A program made the translations under genes and the position numbers. Shown here in pieces: positions 49,337 through 58,973 of a stretch of 64,000 nucleotides of DNA. Where the stretch lies: assembly GCA_030645355.1 (NCBI GenBank), contig JAUSNJ010000130.1, positions 62,001 to 126,000 on the forward strand, written 5' to 3'. The notes beneath the pieces are model-generated. The model worked only from the letters and a program-made list of their open reading frames with translations, ran no database searches and was not told the origin of the DNA. The number at the start of each line of letters is the position of its first letter. The first letter of the stretch is position 1. This stretch comes from Rhodoferax sp. (lineage in GTDB: Bacteria > Pseudomonadota > Gammaproteobacteria > Burkholderiales > Burkholderiaceae_C).

Positions 49337-50719
49337 TCAGCGAAGACGCAGGACATCCTCCGGCTGAACGTATTGATACAAGTCACTGCCAAACTTGCCA
49401 CGCATGTAGTTGATGACCGCTGCTATGTCGTTGTCGCTCAAGACCCTCCACCCCGGCATGGCGCCTTTAGGCAAGCCGTGCAGAATCGCCCGGGTTACGG
49501 CTTCATTCTCTGAAAACGTGTTGGCATTCCTCAGTGTTGGAGTGTGGCCAGCTCCCTCGCCATTCTTCTGATGACAAGCAGCGCAATTTTGCCCATACAC
49601 GCGTTCGCCGTACAGCAGCTTCTGGTCCGGCGTCAAAGTTTCATATGCGGGAGGCTTCGCCAACCGGGCTGGCGGTGGAAATTCTGTATAGGTATGGGTC
49701 CCAGGGTGGCCTGGGGGAACCTGAGGCTCCGCAAACTTTGCGCCGGACTGATTGGCCAAATACACCACAGCCCGCTCTAACTCAACTGGATCGAGATGAC
49801 TCCCTCTTTGAGGCGCCATCACACCTTTGCCTTTGATGGCCGACTGCAGCATGGCGGTGTAACCCAAAGCAATTCGCGGCGCCCAGGCCACCAGGTCTCC
49901 GATGCGTGGCGATCCGGCAATACCTGTCGTATGGCATGCGCTGCAAATGGCGTTGTAGGTCTGACGTCCGTCCATTAGTGCGCGGGTTATGGTCTTTGAC
50001 TCTTGCGTCGGAGCGGGAAGTGATGGCGCGTCAATCCGCTTGGAGAAAACCCGCTTACTCAGCAATTCAGCTGTTACTTCTTTCACAATGTCCGAAGGAA
50101 CGGCTGAAGAAAGACTCTCTTCTGTCGCGAAAAAAACCTTCGTCAGTTGCCATTTCTCCTGCGGTGTGATGCCATTGCGTTCAACCCTCAAGGTCATCGC
50201 TTCAAACTTGAATTGCAACGAACCATTCTGAGCACGCAGGGTGGTTTGCAAGAGCATCGTGCATTTGCACTTCAGTATTGCAAGTGCGACGTCGGTGTCG
50301 AATACCGATTTGGGAAGTCGCTGAGCGGGAATGTAGGAGTCAACCTCCAGGTGATTGGCTTTCAAGTTGTCCAGCAAACCTCTCGCGACGTAGAGCCCTA
50401 CAGTCTCATACAAGGCGCGGATTTTCGGCTGCTCAGAGTCCTGAATCAGGTTCACCCCTCCAAGCAACAAAACCCGGTGCGTTGTTTCGGCGGGGCGCGA
50501 CTCTGAAATCTCCTGAGAGACCGCATTCAGCGACACTAGGCAAAGAGCGATCAGAATGCTGAAGAAACGCGTAATGCCCAACCGCCCACACCGTGCCGCT
50601 GCTACCGGCGTGTCGCAACACCGCGCACGAATGGTTTCGTCAATTGCGGCGTCGTTGACGAAGTGCTTTTTGGCGGTCAGCTCTTTGAACCAGATATCGA
50701 GGATGGACTGGGGTCGCAT
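49337..50719 (-). CDS. Chimeric protein: DUF924 N-terminus fused to di-heme cytochrome c
   Basis: 460 residues. The first 46 (RPQSILDIWFKELTAKKHFV...AAARC) are the start of a DUF924 protein. At about residue 50 a hydrophobic segment (ITRFFSILIALCLVSLNAVS) follows, which looks like the original signal sequence, with a TTG just before it as probable ancestral start. Then about 200 residues of unknown alpha/beta domain, and two class I cytochrome domains, CSACH (about 260) and CAACH (about 382) with late Met ligands. The DUF924 part would block Sec export from its own start unless translation begins at the internal TTG. AT-richer than neighbouring housekeeping genes. Confidence 0.8.
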   Translation of the reverse strand: MRPQSILDIWFKELTAKKHFVNDAAIDETIRARCCDTPVAAARCGRLGITRFFSILIALCLVSLNAVSQEISESRPAETTHRVLLLGGVNLIQDSEQPKIRALYETVGLYVARGLLDNLKANHLEVDSYIPAQRLPKSVFDTDVALAILKCKCTMLLQTTLRAQNGSLQFKFEAMTLRVERNGITPQEKWQLTKVFFATEESLSSAVPSDIVKEVTAELLSKRVFSKRIDAPSLPAPTQESKTITRALMDGRQTYNAICSACHTTGIAGSPRIGDLVAWAPRIALGYTAMLQSAIKGKGVMAPQRGSHLDPVELERAVVYLANQSGAKFAEPQVPPGHPGTHTYTEFPPPARLAKPPAYETLTPDQKLLYGERVYGQNCAACHQKNGEGAGHTPTLRNANTFSENEAVTRAILHGLPKGAMPGWRVLSDNDIAAVINYMRGKFGSDLYQYVQPEDVLRLR

Positions 50720-50768
50720 GGTGAGGGGATAGCGCGATATACGATGTTAGAAAAAAGGGAAAAGACCA

Positions 50769-51518
50769 ATGGCCACCAATGCTAACCAGAAGCTAGCCGT
50801 CCTGATCGACGCCGACAACGCGCAGGCATCCGTCATCCAGGAGCTGCTGGCCGAGGTGTCGCGCTACGGCACGGCCACCATCAAGCGCGCGTATGGCGAC
50901 TGGACCACCACCAACCTCAAGGGCTGGAAAGAGGTTCTGCACACCATGGCGATCCAGCCTATTCAGCAGTTCAGCTACACCAGCGGCAAGACCGCAACCG
51001 ACTCCGCGCTAATCATCGACGCCATGGACGTGTTGCACTCCGGCCGAGTGGATGGCTTTTGTCTGGTGAGCAGCGACAGCGACTTCACCCGCCTGGCCAC
51101 CCGCATCCGCGAGGCGGGGCTGGTGGTCTATGGCTTTGGCGAGCGCAAAACGCCGGAGCCCTTTGTGGCTGCGTGCGACAAGTTCATCTACACCGAGATA
51201 TTGCGTCCTGAGAAGATCGCGGAAAAGGATGCAGAGAAGGCACCCATTGTTGCGGTTGCCGATGTTCGAAAGCTGCAACCATTGGTGATCGCAGCCATTG
51301 ACGCCAACGCGCGTGATGACGGGTGGGCGGCTCTTGGAGGCGTTGGCAGCCACATCAGCAAGATGGATCCCGCGTTTGATGCCCGCAACTATGGATTCAA
51401 GAAGCTCAGTGAGCTGGTTCGATCCCTCAAATACCTAGAGGTGAAGGAGCTGCCGCTGGTTCGGCCAGATGGCGTCACAGTGATGAATGTGCAGATCCGA
51501 ATGAAACGTGCGGCATAG
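50769..51518 (+). CDS. NYN domain / OST-HTH (LOTUS) protein
   Basis: 249 residues. About 1-145 is a NYN (LabA/DUF88) PIN-like ribonuclease domain with its acidic residues: VLIDADNAQ (first Asp pair), YGDW, TATDSALIIDAMD and VSSDSDFTRLATR. About 170-249 is an OST-HTH/LOTUS-type RNA-binding domain (VIAAIDANARDDGWAALGGV, NYGFKKLSELVRSL). ATG 50769 follows AAAAGGGAAA. LabA-type proteins occur in bacterial RNA turnover and defence contexts. Intact parent of the fragments at 47378 and 49171; divergent from the DUF924-cytochrome chimera by 49 bases. Confidence 0.9.
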   Translation: MATNANQKLAVLIDADNAQASVIQELLAEVSRYGTATIKRAYGDWTTTNLKGWKEVLHTMAIQPIQQFSYTSGKTATDSALIIDAMDVLHSGRVDGFCLVSSDSDFTRLATRIREAGLVVYGFGERKTPEPFVAACDKFIYTEILRPEKIAEKDAEKAPIVAVADVRKLQPLVIAAIDANARDDGWAALGGVGSHISKMDPAFDARNYGFKKLSELVRSLKYLEVKELPLVRPDGVTVMNVQIRMKRAA

Positions 51519-51542
51519 TACCTCACCTATTCCGAGAGTGGC

Positions 51543-52166
51543 CTAAGTGAGGTGTGCTGATATCGCTGCAATAAGTAAGTTCTCAAATTCCTTGTAGCTA
51601 GGTAGAGTTCTTAGATCTCTGAAGTCTTCGATAAAGCTCGCTACCCTACTTCTTGCCCGATGCTCATTGAAATTCTTCAGTCTCAACGGGGGCAAGTTTG
51701 ACGCGGTCTTGAGCACCGTAAAGAGCAGCTCTTTTGGATTCTTGAGTTGCTCAATATCTTTCGTACGGGGGAGGTTTAAAACAACGGCTCCATTCCGGTT
51801 GTCCGCTGCGCAACGAATTGCGTGTGCATTTGTCAGTAGCCAGCTTTCGATCATTCTTACTGGCACAGCAGGCACGACTGGAATTGGAATGTTTGCCGAG
51901 GCAGATGCTTGATCTATTTCAGCTTTTCGATCCGCAATAGAGATACCTTCAGAGTCTCTATGGCAGACGATGATTTGAGGTTCGTATGCTCTATACGCTT
52001 TGCTTAGGCGATTGCCCAAAGCGCCATGGGCGGGGATGACTTCGCGAGCAGCAGATATCCGGAAGGCTTGATCTGGGAAAGTAGAGTCGGTTACCGATTG
52101 AATCAGATCAGAAATGCACAAATCGGAGCTGCCATCACAGACAATCGAAATGCTAATGACGCTCAA
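51543..52166 (-). CDS. TOPRIM/DUF4276-like protein paired with AAA ATPase
   Basis: 207 residues. Strand-then-acid start SISIVCDGSSDLCISDLIQS, later IIVCHRDSEGISIADRKAEI and PVRMIESWLLTN, resembling DUF4276/RloB TOPRIM-like nucleases in which an E, a D-x-E/D and a late E form the metal site; here the first acid is Asp (CDGSSD). I start at TTG 52166 because GGAG is 6 bases upstream and it gives a clean beginning (LSVISISIVCDG); it overlaps the ATPase stop by 14 bases. Visibly AT-richer than most of the window. Probable nuclease subunit of a two-gene defence module. Confidence 0.7.
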   Translation of the reverse strand: MSVISISIVCDGSSDLCISDLIQSVTDSTFPDQAFRISAAREVIPAHGALGNRLSKAYRAYEPQIIVCHRDSEGISIADRKAEIDQASASANIPIPVVPAVPVRMIESWLLTNAHAIRCAADNRNGAVVLNLPRTKDIEQLKNPKELLFTVLKTASNLPPLRLKNFNEHRARSRVASFIEDFRDLRTLPSYKEFENLLIAAISAHLT

Positions 52167-53601
52167 GGTCGACTCCAACTTCCTCTGAATCAAAGTTGAA
52201 CATTCCTTGTTCAGCAGCAAGTTGCCAGAGTCTGCCGCCGTCCAATTCATCCTCGGGGATGGCGTCCGTACTTCTCAAATAGTCCAGCAATTCTGTGACA
52301 GTAATCTTTGGCGTCAGCTCCGATGAGTAGTCAGGGTGGACTAGTCGCCAAGAATTTACGATTGCTCCATATGCGGTGAATGATGAGCGATTCTTTCGAA
52401 TTGGAACGGCAACAAGAAGTTCGTCTGGGGTTAGATTCCGAACAACAACAGGTGAATGAGTGTTGATGATTACTTGGCGCAAGGGATTTTCTGCGCTTAC
52501 GCCAATCTGGGTATTTACAGCCATCTCACGGAGTAACTCCAAGATGGCGTTAATGCGTGATGGGTGAATTCCGTTCTCGGGCTCTTCGAAACAAATTAGG
52601 CCTTTCGACTCCGAGTCAAATGCCATAGTAGCGAGGGCGAGGAATCGCAATGTCCCATCCGATAGGGAGCGAGCTTGGTGAACTACACCATTCCGCTGTT
52701 CAAGCAGCAATGTTTTGATTCTTCGAATGTTGTCTACATCAACTGAAACAGATCGGACTTCTGGCAGGAGAGTTGCAACTCTGTTGGATATTTCTTCATA
52801 TCGCTTAAGCCTTTCCAGCGTCGAAGGTATATGCGAACCATCAAACGTGATGTGTGGATCGTCTGAAAACTCGTCAGGCGATCTCAACCTAGATGGTTCC
52901 AGTTGAAGGAGTTTCCAGCTCTGCATTTCTCTCCGAGCCGCAAGTACTGTGGGGCGTTCGTCGGTATTCGCTGATCCGAGAACAGTCCGAGGTGAATTCT
53001 GAGCAGGGATTTGTGATGGGCGACCTGAGTTTCCGTCTTGACTAACATTGATGGTTGAAAAGCCAGAATGTTCATCTTGTTCCGTTGTGATGAAGGGAGC
53101 ACGTCTCTCACCAGTCAAAGCGGAGTTGAAGAATTCTTTTGAGCAAACAAACCCGATACGCTTCTTAGCGCTGCTTTTTGGGAGGTAGGTTAAATGTTCA
53201 GATACGAGCTCAATTCGTTCGCTAAATTCGCTGTCTGAGACATACTTCAACTCGATTTTGTAAGTCAAAAACGTCGTGCTAGGTTTCGCTTTCCGTCCAA
53301 AATCATCAGTAACTTCATCGCCAACAATGAAGTCTGCTTCGATAGCAATATTTGGAAGCTTTTGGTCTGTTGTTTTGGTGAAAAGCGAACGCAAGTCACC
53401 TCTTCTTGTACCAGTTCTGTCGCGAACTCTATGGGCCGCCTCAACGATCGAATGGTCGGCAAGATCACGTAGAAACAATATTGCGTCAAACAGGTTCGAT
53501 TTTCCGGCTCCATTGGCCCCGGCGATACAAGTAAATGGTCCAAATCGGACTTCAGCATCCATCAAGCTCTTGAAGCCCTTGACTCTAAGCCTGGTCAACA
53601 T
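52153..53601 (-). CDS. AAA/SMC-like ATPase (OLD-family-like, no TOPRIM)
   Basis: 482 residues. Walker A GANGAGKSNLFDAI (about 28-41), ABC-type signature LSDGTLRFLALA (about 315-326), Walker B ICFEEPENGIHPS (about 338-350) and a downstream His in INTHSPVVVRNL. This is the ATPase plan of OLD/RecF-like proteins, but the usual C-terminal TOPRIM is absent and instead supplied by the overlapping next gene. AT-rich codon use compared with the surrounding genome. ATG 53601. Resembles ATPase subunits of Gabija/PARIS-like or RloB-associated defence modules; which one cannot be told. Confidence 0.85.
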   Translation of the reverse strand: MLTRLRVKGFKSLMDAEVRFGPFTCIAGANGAGKSNLFDAILFLRDLADHSIVEAAHRVRDRTGTRRGDLRSLFTKTTDQKLPNIAIEADFIVGDEVTDDFGRKAKPSTTFLTYKIELKYVSDSEFSERIELVSEHLTYLPKSSAKKRIGFVCSKEFFNSALTGERRAPFITTEQDEHSGFSTINVSQDGNSGRPSQIPAQNSPRTVLGSANTDERPTVLAARREMQSWKLLQLEPSRLRSPDEFSDDPHITFDGSHIPSTLERLKRYEEISNRVATLLPEVRSVSVDVDNIRRIKTLLLEQRNGVVHQARSLSDGTLRFLALATMAFDSESKGLICFEEPENGIHPSRINAILELLREMAVNTQIGVSAENPLRQVIINTHSPVVVRNLTPDELLVAVPIRKNRSSFTAYGAIVNSWRLVHPDYSSELTPKITVTELLDYLRSTDAIPEDELDGGRLWQLAAEQGMFNFDSEEVGVDLERH

Positions 53602-53716
53602 TTTGTAGTCCTAATTTGTGTCGAATTTTCGTGAATCTAAATTCACTGCGCTTGATAAGCTTCACGAACCTTGGGGCCTATCCTTGTATGCGAAATGGGC
53701 TGAGTAACTCGTTGGA

Positions 53717-55543
<1,827 letters not shown>

Positions 55544-55553
55544 CCGACTGATT

Positions 55554-56816
55554 TTAGGCGTGCTTAACCTTCAAATCGGCCCAGATGGGGGATAGTTCGG
55601 TCTTTTCTGCCTGGGTCAGGTTTTCGGCCAGCAGCATGCATTCGCGCTGCAGCTCGTACAGGCGCTGGTTCAGCTCGACGCCGGCCAGGTCCATTTCAAA
55701 ATGGTCTTCGGGGGTCAGCTGCTCGGGGCTCAGGCCCCACACGCCCAGTGCGTTCCAGGCCTGGCGCAGGCGGGCGATGCGGTCCAGCGCCAGTTGCACG
55801 ATGGCTTTGCGCGCGGTGCTGCCGATGTTGGTCTGCAGGGCCCGCGCGGTTTGTTGGGCGGCTTGTAGCGTGGTGTTGACGTGGTGCAGGGCCGCAGCGG
55901 CGGGCACGCGGATGTTGGTGGGCACCTGCTCGTGGGCGTTGCGGGCCATGTTGAAGACCACGCTGCTGAAGCGATCGGGGTATTCGCCGGGCACCACGCG
56001 CAGGGCAAAGCTGGCGCGGGTCAGCGGCGCGTTGGGCGCCGGGGCCAGGCTCATCGTGGTTTCCACGGCGGACAGCAGCATGCCCAGGGGCGAGATGGCG
56101 TCGCCGCACAGGCGCGCCGGGAAGCCCGAGCCGTTTTGCCGCTCATGGTGTTCGCCAATGGCGCGGCACAGGGTGGCGGGGTAATCGGTGGTGGCGCTCA
56201 GCAGCAGCTGGGCGATGCGGGGGTGCACCATCATGTGTTTGTGGCCCAGCAGGTCCAGCGGCTCCTCGCCGTCCAGGTATTGGGCCTGGATATAGGCCTC
56301 GCCTATGTCGTGCAGCAGGCCACCCAGCATGGCCAGGCGCACATCGACCGGCGAGTTTTGGGCCATGGCCATGCCACCGGCCAGTGCCATGGACTGCACG
56401 GCGTGGGCAATGGAGTCCGGGCGGGTGGCCAGAGCGGTGGTGAGCAGCAGCTGCGCGACCGAATGCAGGGGCAGTTGCTTGAGATGCTTTTGCAGTTGCA
56501 CCGCGCTGGGAAACAGCGCCTGCGCCATGCTGTGCTTGCTGTCCAGAAAGGCGTTGAGCTGCTCCAGCAAATAGAACGGCGTGACGCCGTCTTCGGCCAT
56601 CAGGCACGATTCAATGGGGTTGCGCAGTTTGCGCTCCAGCAGGCGCTGCTGCAGCGCGGCGGATACGGGCAGGCCCTTGGCCCAGAGCTTGAGGCCGCGC
56701 ACATCCACAATGTCTTGTGAGGCGACGATGGAATAGGTTTCACCGGCGCGGATGATGGCGGCCAGAATGTCGGGGTTGGCCTGCGAATCACCAGGCAAAA
56801 AACTGACGGCTTCCAT
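55554..56816 (-). CDS. HD-GYP-like/HDOD phosphohydrolase
   Basis: 420 residues. About 150-330 is an HD domain: GLLHDIGEAYIQAQYLDGEE, HKHMMVHPRIAQLLLSAT and GEHHERQNGSGFPARLCGDA. The last block is the HD-GYP signature HHE-x4-GxGYP in a G-x-G-F-P form, so c-di-GMP hydrolysis is possible but not certain; the N-terminal 140 residues look regulatory. ATG 56816 has AGGAG 9 bases upstream. Directly downstream of the glnS start, in the same direction. Confidence 0.8.
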   Translation of the reverse strand: MEAVSFLPGDSQANPDILAAIIRAGETYSIVASQDIVDVRGLKLWAKGLPVSAALQQRLLERKLRNPIESCLMAEDGVTPFYLLEQLNAFLDSKHSMAQALFPSAVQLQKHLKQLPLHSVAQLLLTTALATRPDSIAHAVQSMALAGGMAMAQNSPVDVRLAMLGGLLHDIGEAYIQAQYLDGEEPLDLLGHKHMMVHPRIAQLLLSATTDYPATLCRAIGEHHERQNGSGFPARLCGDAISPLGMLLSAVETTMSLAPAPNAPLTRASFALRVVPGEYPDRFSSVVFNMARNAHEQVPTNIRVPAAAALHHVNTTLQAAQQTARALQTNIGSTARKAIVQLALDRIARLRQAWNALGVWGLSPEQLTPEDHFEMDLAGVELNQRLYELQRECMLLAENLTQAEKTELSPIWADLKVKHA

Positions 56817-56929
56817 AGATGGACACTCCTGTTGGGCACCACGGCCCACTGGCTGGAGTTTGGTGCAACGCGGTGTTTTATCCAATGCCGTTCGGCGTGG
56901 CGGGGCAACCGCCCGTCAGCTGCGGGGCC

Positions 56930-56987
56930 AAAAAAAAGGCGCACCGTATGCGGGTGCGCCTTCTGGTTGGCAACCGGAGTTGCCAAC
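56930..56987 (-). terminator. Tandem hairpins and intrinsic terminator after livJ-type gene
   Basis: On the minus strand after the stop at 57001: first GTTGGCAAC-loop-GTTGCCAAC (56966-56987, 9-bp stem), then GGCGCACC-7-base loop-GGTGCGCC (56938-56960) followed by eight T (56930-56937). The second is a canonical rho-independent terminator. Confidence 0.92.
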
Positions 56988-57000
56988 GGAGTGACAGCTA

Positions 57001-58140
57001 TTAACGAATAACAGCCAGCTTGGTCAGCTTGCCGCCGCGCACGGTTTGCAGAGTCAAGGCGCCGTTCTTGATGTCGCCTTTTTCGTCAAACGTGATGTTG
57101 CCGGTTACGCCCTTGTAGTCTTTGGTGCCGGCCAGGATGGGCAGGTACTTGGCGGGGTCCGAAGAACCAGCCTTGACCATGGCAGCAACCATGACCTTGA
57201 CGCCGTCATACACGTAGGGTGCGTAGACTTGCACGTCGGTACCAAACTTGGCTTTGAACTTTGCCTTGAAAGCGGCCATGTCAGCCTCTTCCTTGCCTTC
57301 AACGCCACCAGCTTCAGCGCAATAGACCTGGTTGTCGGCAATAGCGTCGCCGCCCAGCTTGATCAGCTCGGTAGAGCAGATGCCGTCACCGCCCATGAAC
57401 TTGGCATTGATGCCCAGGGACTTCATCTGGCGCAGCATCGGGCCGGCAACAGCGTCCATACCGCCGAAGAACACGACGTCAGCCTTCTTGCCCTTGATGG
57501 TGGTCAAGATGGAGTTGAAGTCGGTAGCCTTGTCGGTGGTGAACTCTTTTGCCACAACAGTGCCGCCAGCAGCTTCAACAGCCTTGGTGAACTCTTGTGC
57601 CACGCCTTGGCCGTAAGCGGTACGGTCATCGATCACTGCAATGGCTTTGCCCTTGAGTGTGTTGACTGCGTACTTGCCCAAAGTGCTGCCCAAATGCACG
57701 TCATCCGCAACCATACGGAAGGCGGTCTTGAAGCCTTGGCGTGTGTACTTGGGGTTGGTGGCAGAAGGAGAAACCTGGGGAATGCCGGCGTCGCTGTAAA
57801 TGCGCGAAGCGGGGATGGTGGTGCCAGAGTTCAGGTGACCGATCACGCCAGCAACTTTGGCGTCAGCCAGCTTTTGAGCGACTGCAGTGCCTTGCTTTGG
57901 ATCAGCAGCGTCGTCTTCGGTCATCAGCTTCAGGGTGACCTTGTTGCCGCCGATGGTGACACCAGCTGCATTCAATTCTTCAACGGCCATCTTGGCACCG
58001 TTTTCATTGTCTTTACCCAGGTGGGCAATAGCACCGCTGGTTGGGCCAACGTGGGCGATGGTGACCACGGCTTGAGCAGACGCAAAACCGGCAGACAGGG
58101 CAACGACCGCAGCCGCAACAACATTCAACTTCAACAGCAT
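57001..58140 (-). CDS. Branched-chain amino acid ABC binding protein (LivJ/LivK type)
   Basis: 379 residues. Signal peptide about 1-24 (LKLNVVAAAVVALSAGFASA). Type I periplasmic fold: VVTIAHVGPTSGAIAHLGKD, GVIGHLNSGTTIPASRIYSD and VSPSATNPKYTRQGFKTAFR. Binds leucine, isoleucine, valine or related ligands in the family. ATG 58140 has GGAG upstream. Orphan: no livHMGF genes flank it, and a strong terminator isolates it from the next gene. Likely highly expressed. Confidence 0.94.
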   Translation of the reverse strand: MLLKLNVVAAAVVALSAGFASAQAVVTIAHVGPTSGAIAHLGKDNENGAKMAVEELNAAGVTIGGNKVTLKLMTEDDAADPKQGTAVAQKLADAKVAGVIGHLNSGTTIPASRIYSDAGIPQVSPSATNPKYTRQGFKTAFRMVADDVHLGSTLGKYAVNTLKGKAIAVIDDRTAYGQGVAQEFTKAVEAAGGTVVAKEFTTDKATDFNSILTTIKGKKADVVFFGGMDAVAGPMLRQMKSLGINAKFMGGDGICSTELIKLGGDAIADNQVYCAEAGGVEGKEEADMAAFKAKFKAKFGTDVQVYAPYVYDGVKVMVAAMVKAGSSDPAKYLPILAGTKDYKGVTGNITFDEKGDIKNGALTLQTVRGGKLTKLAVIR

Positions 58141-58314
58141 AGTTTCTCCAGTAAAAAGAAGATGTGGACACAAAGTGCCACTGCCCACACGATAGCGCAT
58201 CTGAAAGACCAATTTCCTAGGGATGCTACCAATACCAGCGCTTTATTGAAAGGGCTAATGAAATATTAGTTTTGCTAATTGATCAGCTTGGTGCGCTGCG
58301 CTTCTTTTTGGTGA

Positions 58315-58905
58315 TTACTCGAGCAAAGTGGCTGCAAACGCGTTGATGGTTTCCACCTGTGGGGGCAGCGTGGTGTAGGGCAGGGCTTCGCGTTCCAGCA
58401 GTGCGACCAGACCCCGGTCAACTTCGCGGGCCTGGTCTTCGTCCTGAAAGCGCCCGGTGCGAATGTACTTGCGGTCGCCGCGCGCAACCAGAATGTTGAT
58501 GTTGTTGCACTGGTTGTACCAGTCCAGGATCTGGGTGCGTGTCTTGCTGATGTCGCAGATGTTGTCGAGGTAGTTCTCGTTGTAGTACAGCACCTGGGGC
58601 AGAGAGCATTCGGTGATCAGAAACTGGATCTGGCCGTCCAGCAGGCTGAGCATTTCGTACTGGCGCTGGGCGATGAAGTACTGGTTCTTGAGGACTTCAA
58701 AGTTCTGTTGCCACACCAGCGATTTGGCGAAGTCGGGTATCACCTCCACCGTCTTCTCGCGCAGCTTCAGGAACAGCACGATGGCCGATGTGATCACCGA
58801 TTTTTCGCACCCTGGCCCGCCCATCACATTGATGACGCGGGTGGGGTACAGCCGCATCTTGTTCTCTGGCAGGTGGTTTGCAACCGAGGTGTACTGAATC
58901 GCCAT
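58315..58905 (-). CDS. P-loop ATPase-like protein with altered Walker A
   Basis: 196 residues. The glycine-rich loop reads VINVMGGPGCEKSVITSA: the Gly before Lys-Ser of the Walker A (GGPGxGKS) is Glu (GAA codon, one base from GGA). The rest, VEVIPDFAKSLVWQQNF, LLDGQIQFLITECSLPQVLY and ILVARGDRKYIRTGRFQD, matches a phage/NadR-like AAA_28-type kinase family. May be inactive, or a nucleotide-binding protein with changed specificity. Alone, with 110-170 base flanks. Confidence 0.7.
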   Translation of the reverse strand: MAIQYTSVANHLPENKMRLYPTRVINVMGGPGCEKSVITSAIVLFLKLREKTVEVIPDFAKSLVWQQNFEVLKNQYFIAQRQYEMLSLLDGQIQFLITECSLPQVLYYNENYLDNICDISKTRTQILDWYNQCNNINILVARGDRKYIRTGRFQDEDQAREVDRGLVALLEREALPYTTLPPQVETINAFAATLLE

Positions 58906-58973
58906 GTGTGATCTTCCTTTGAACGGATGGTGGGCGGTATCGTAGTGTGCGCCACCCGCAGACGCAAGAGCGC

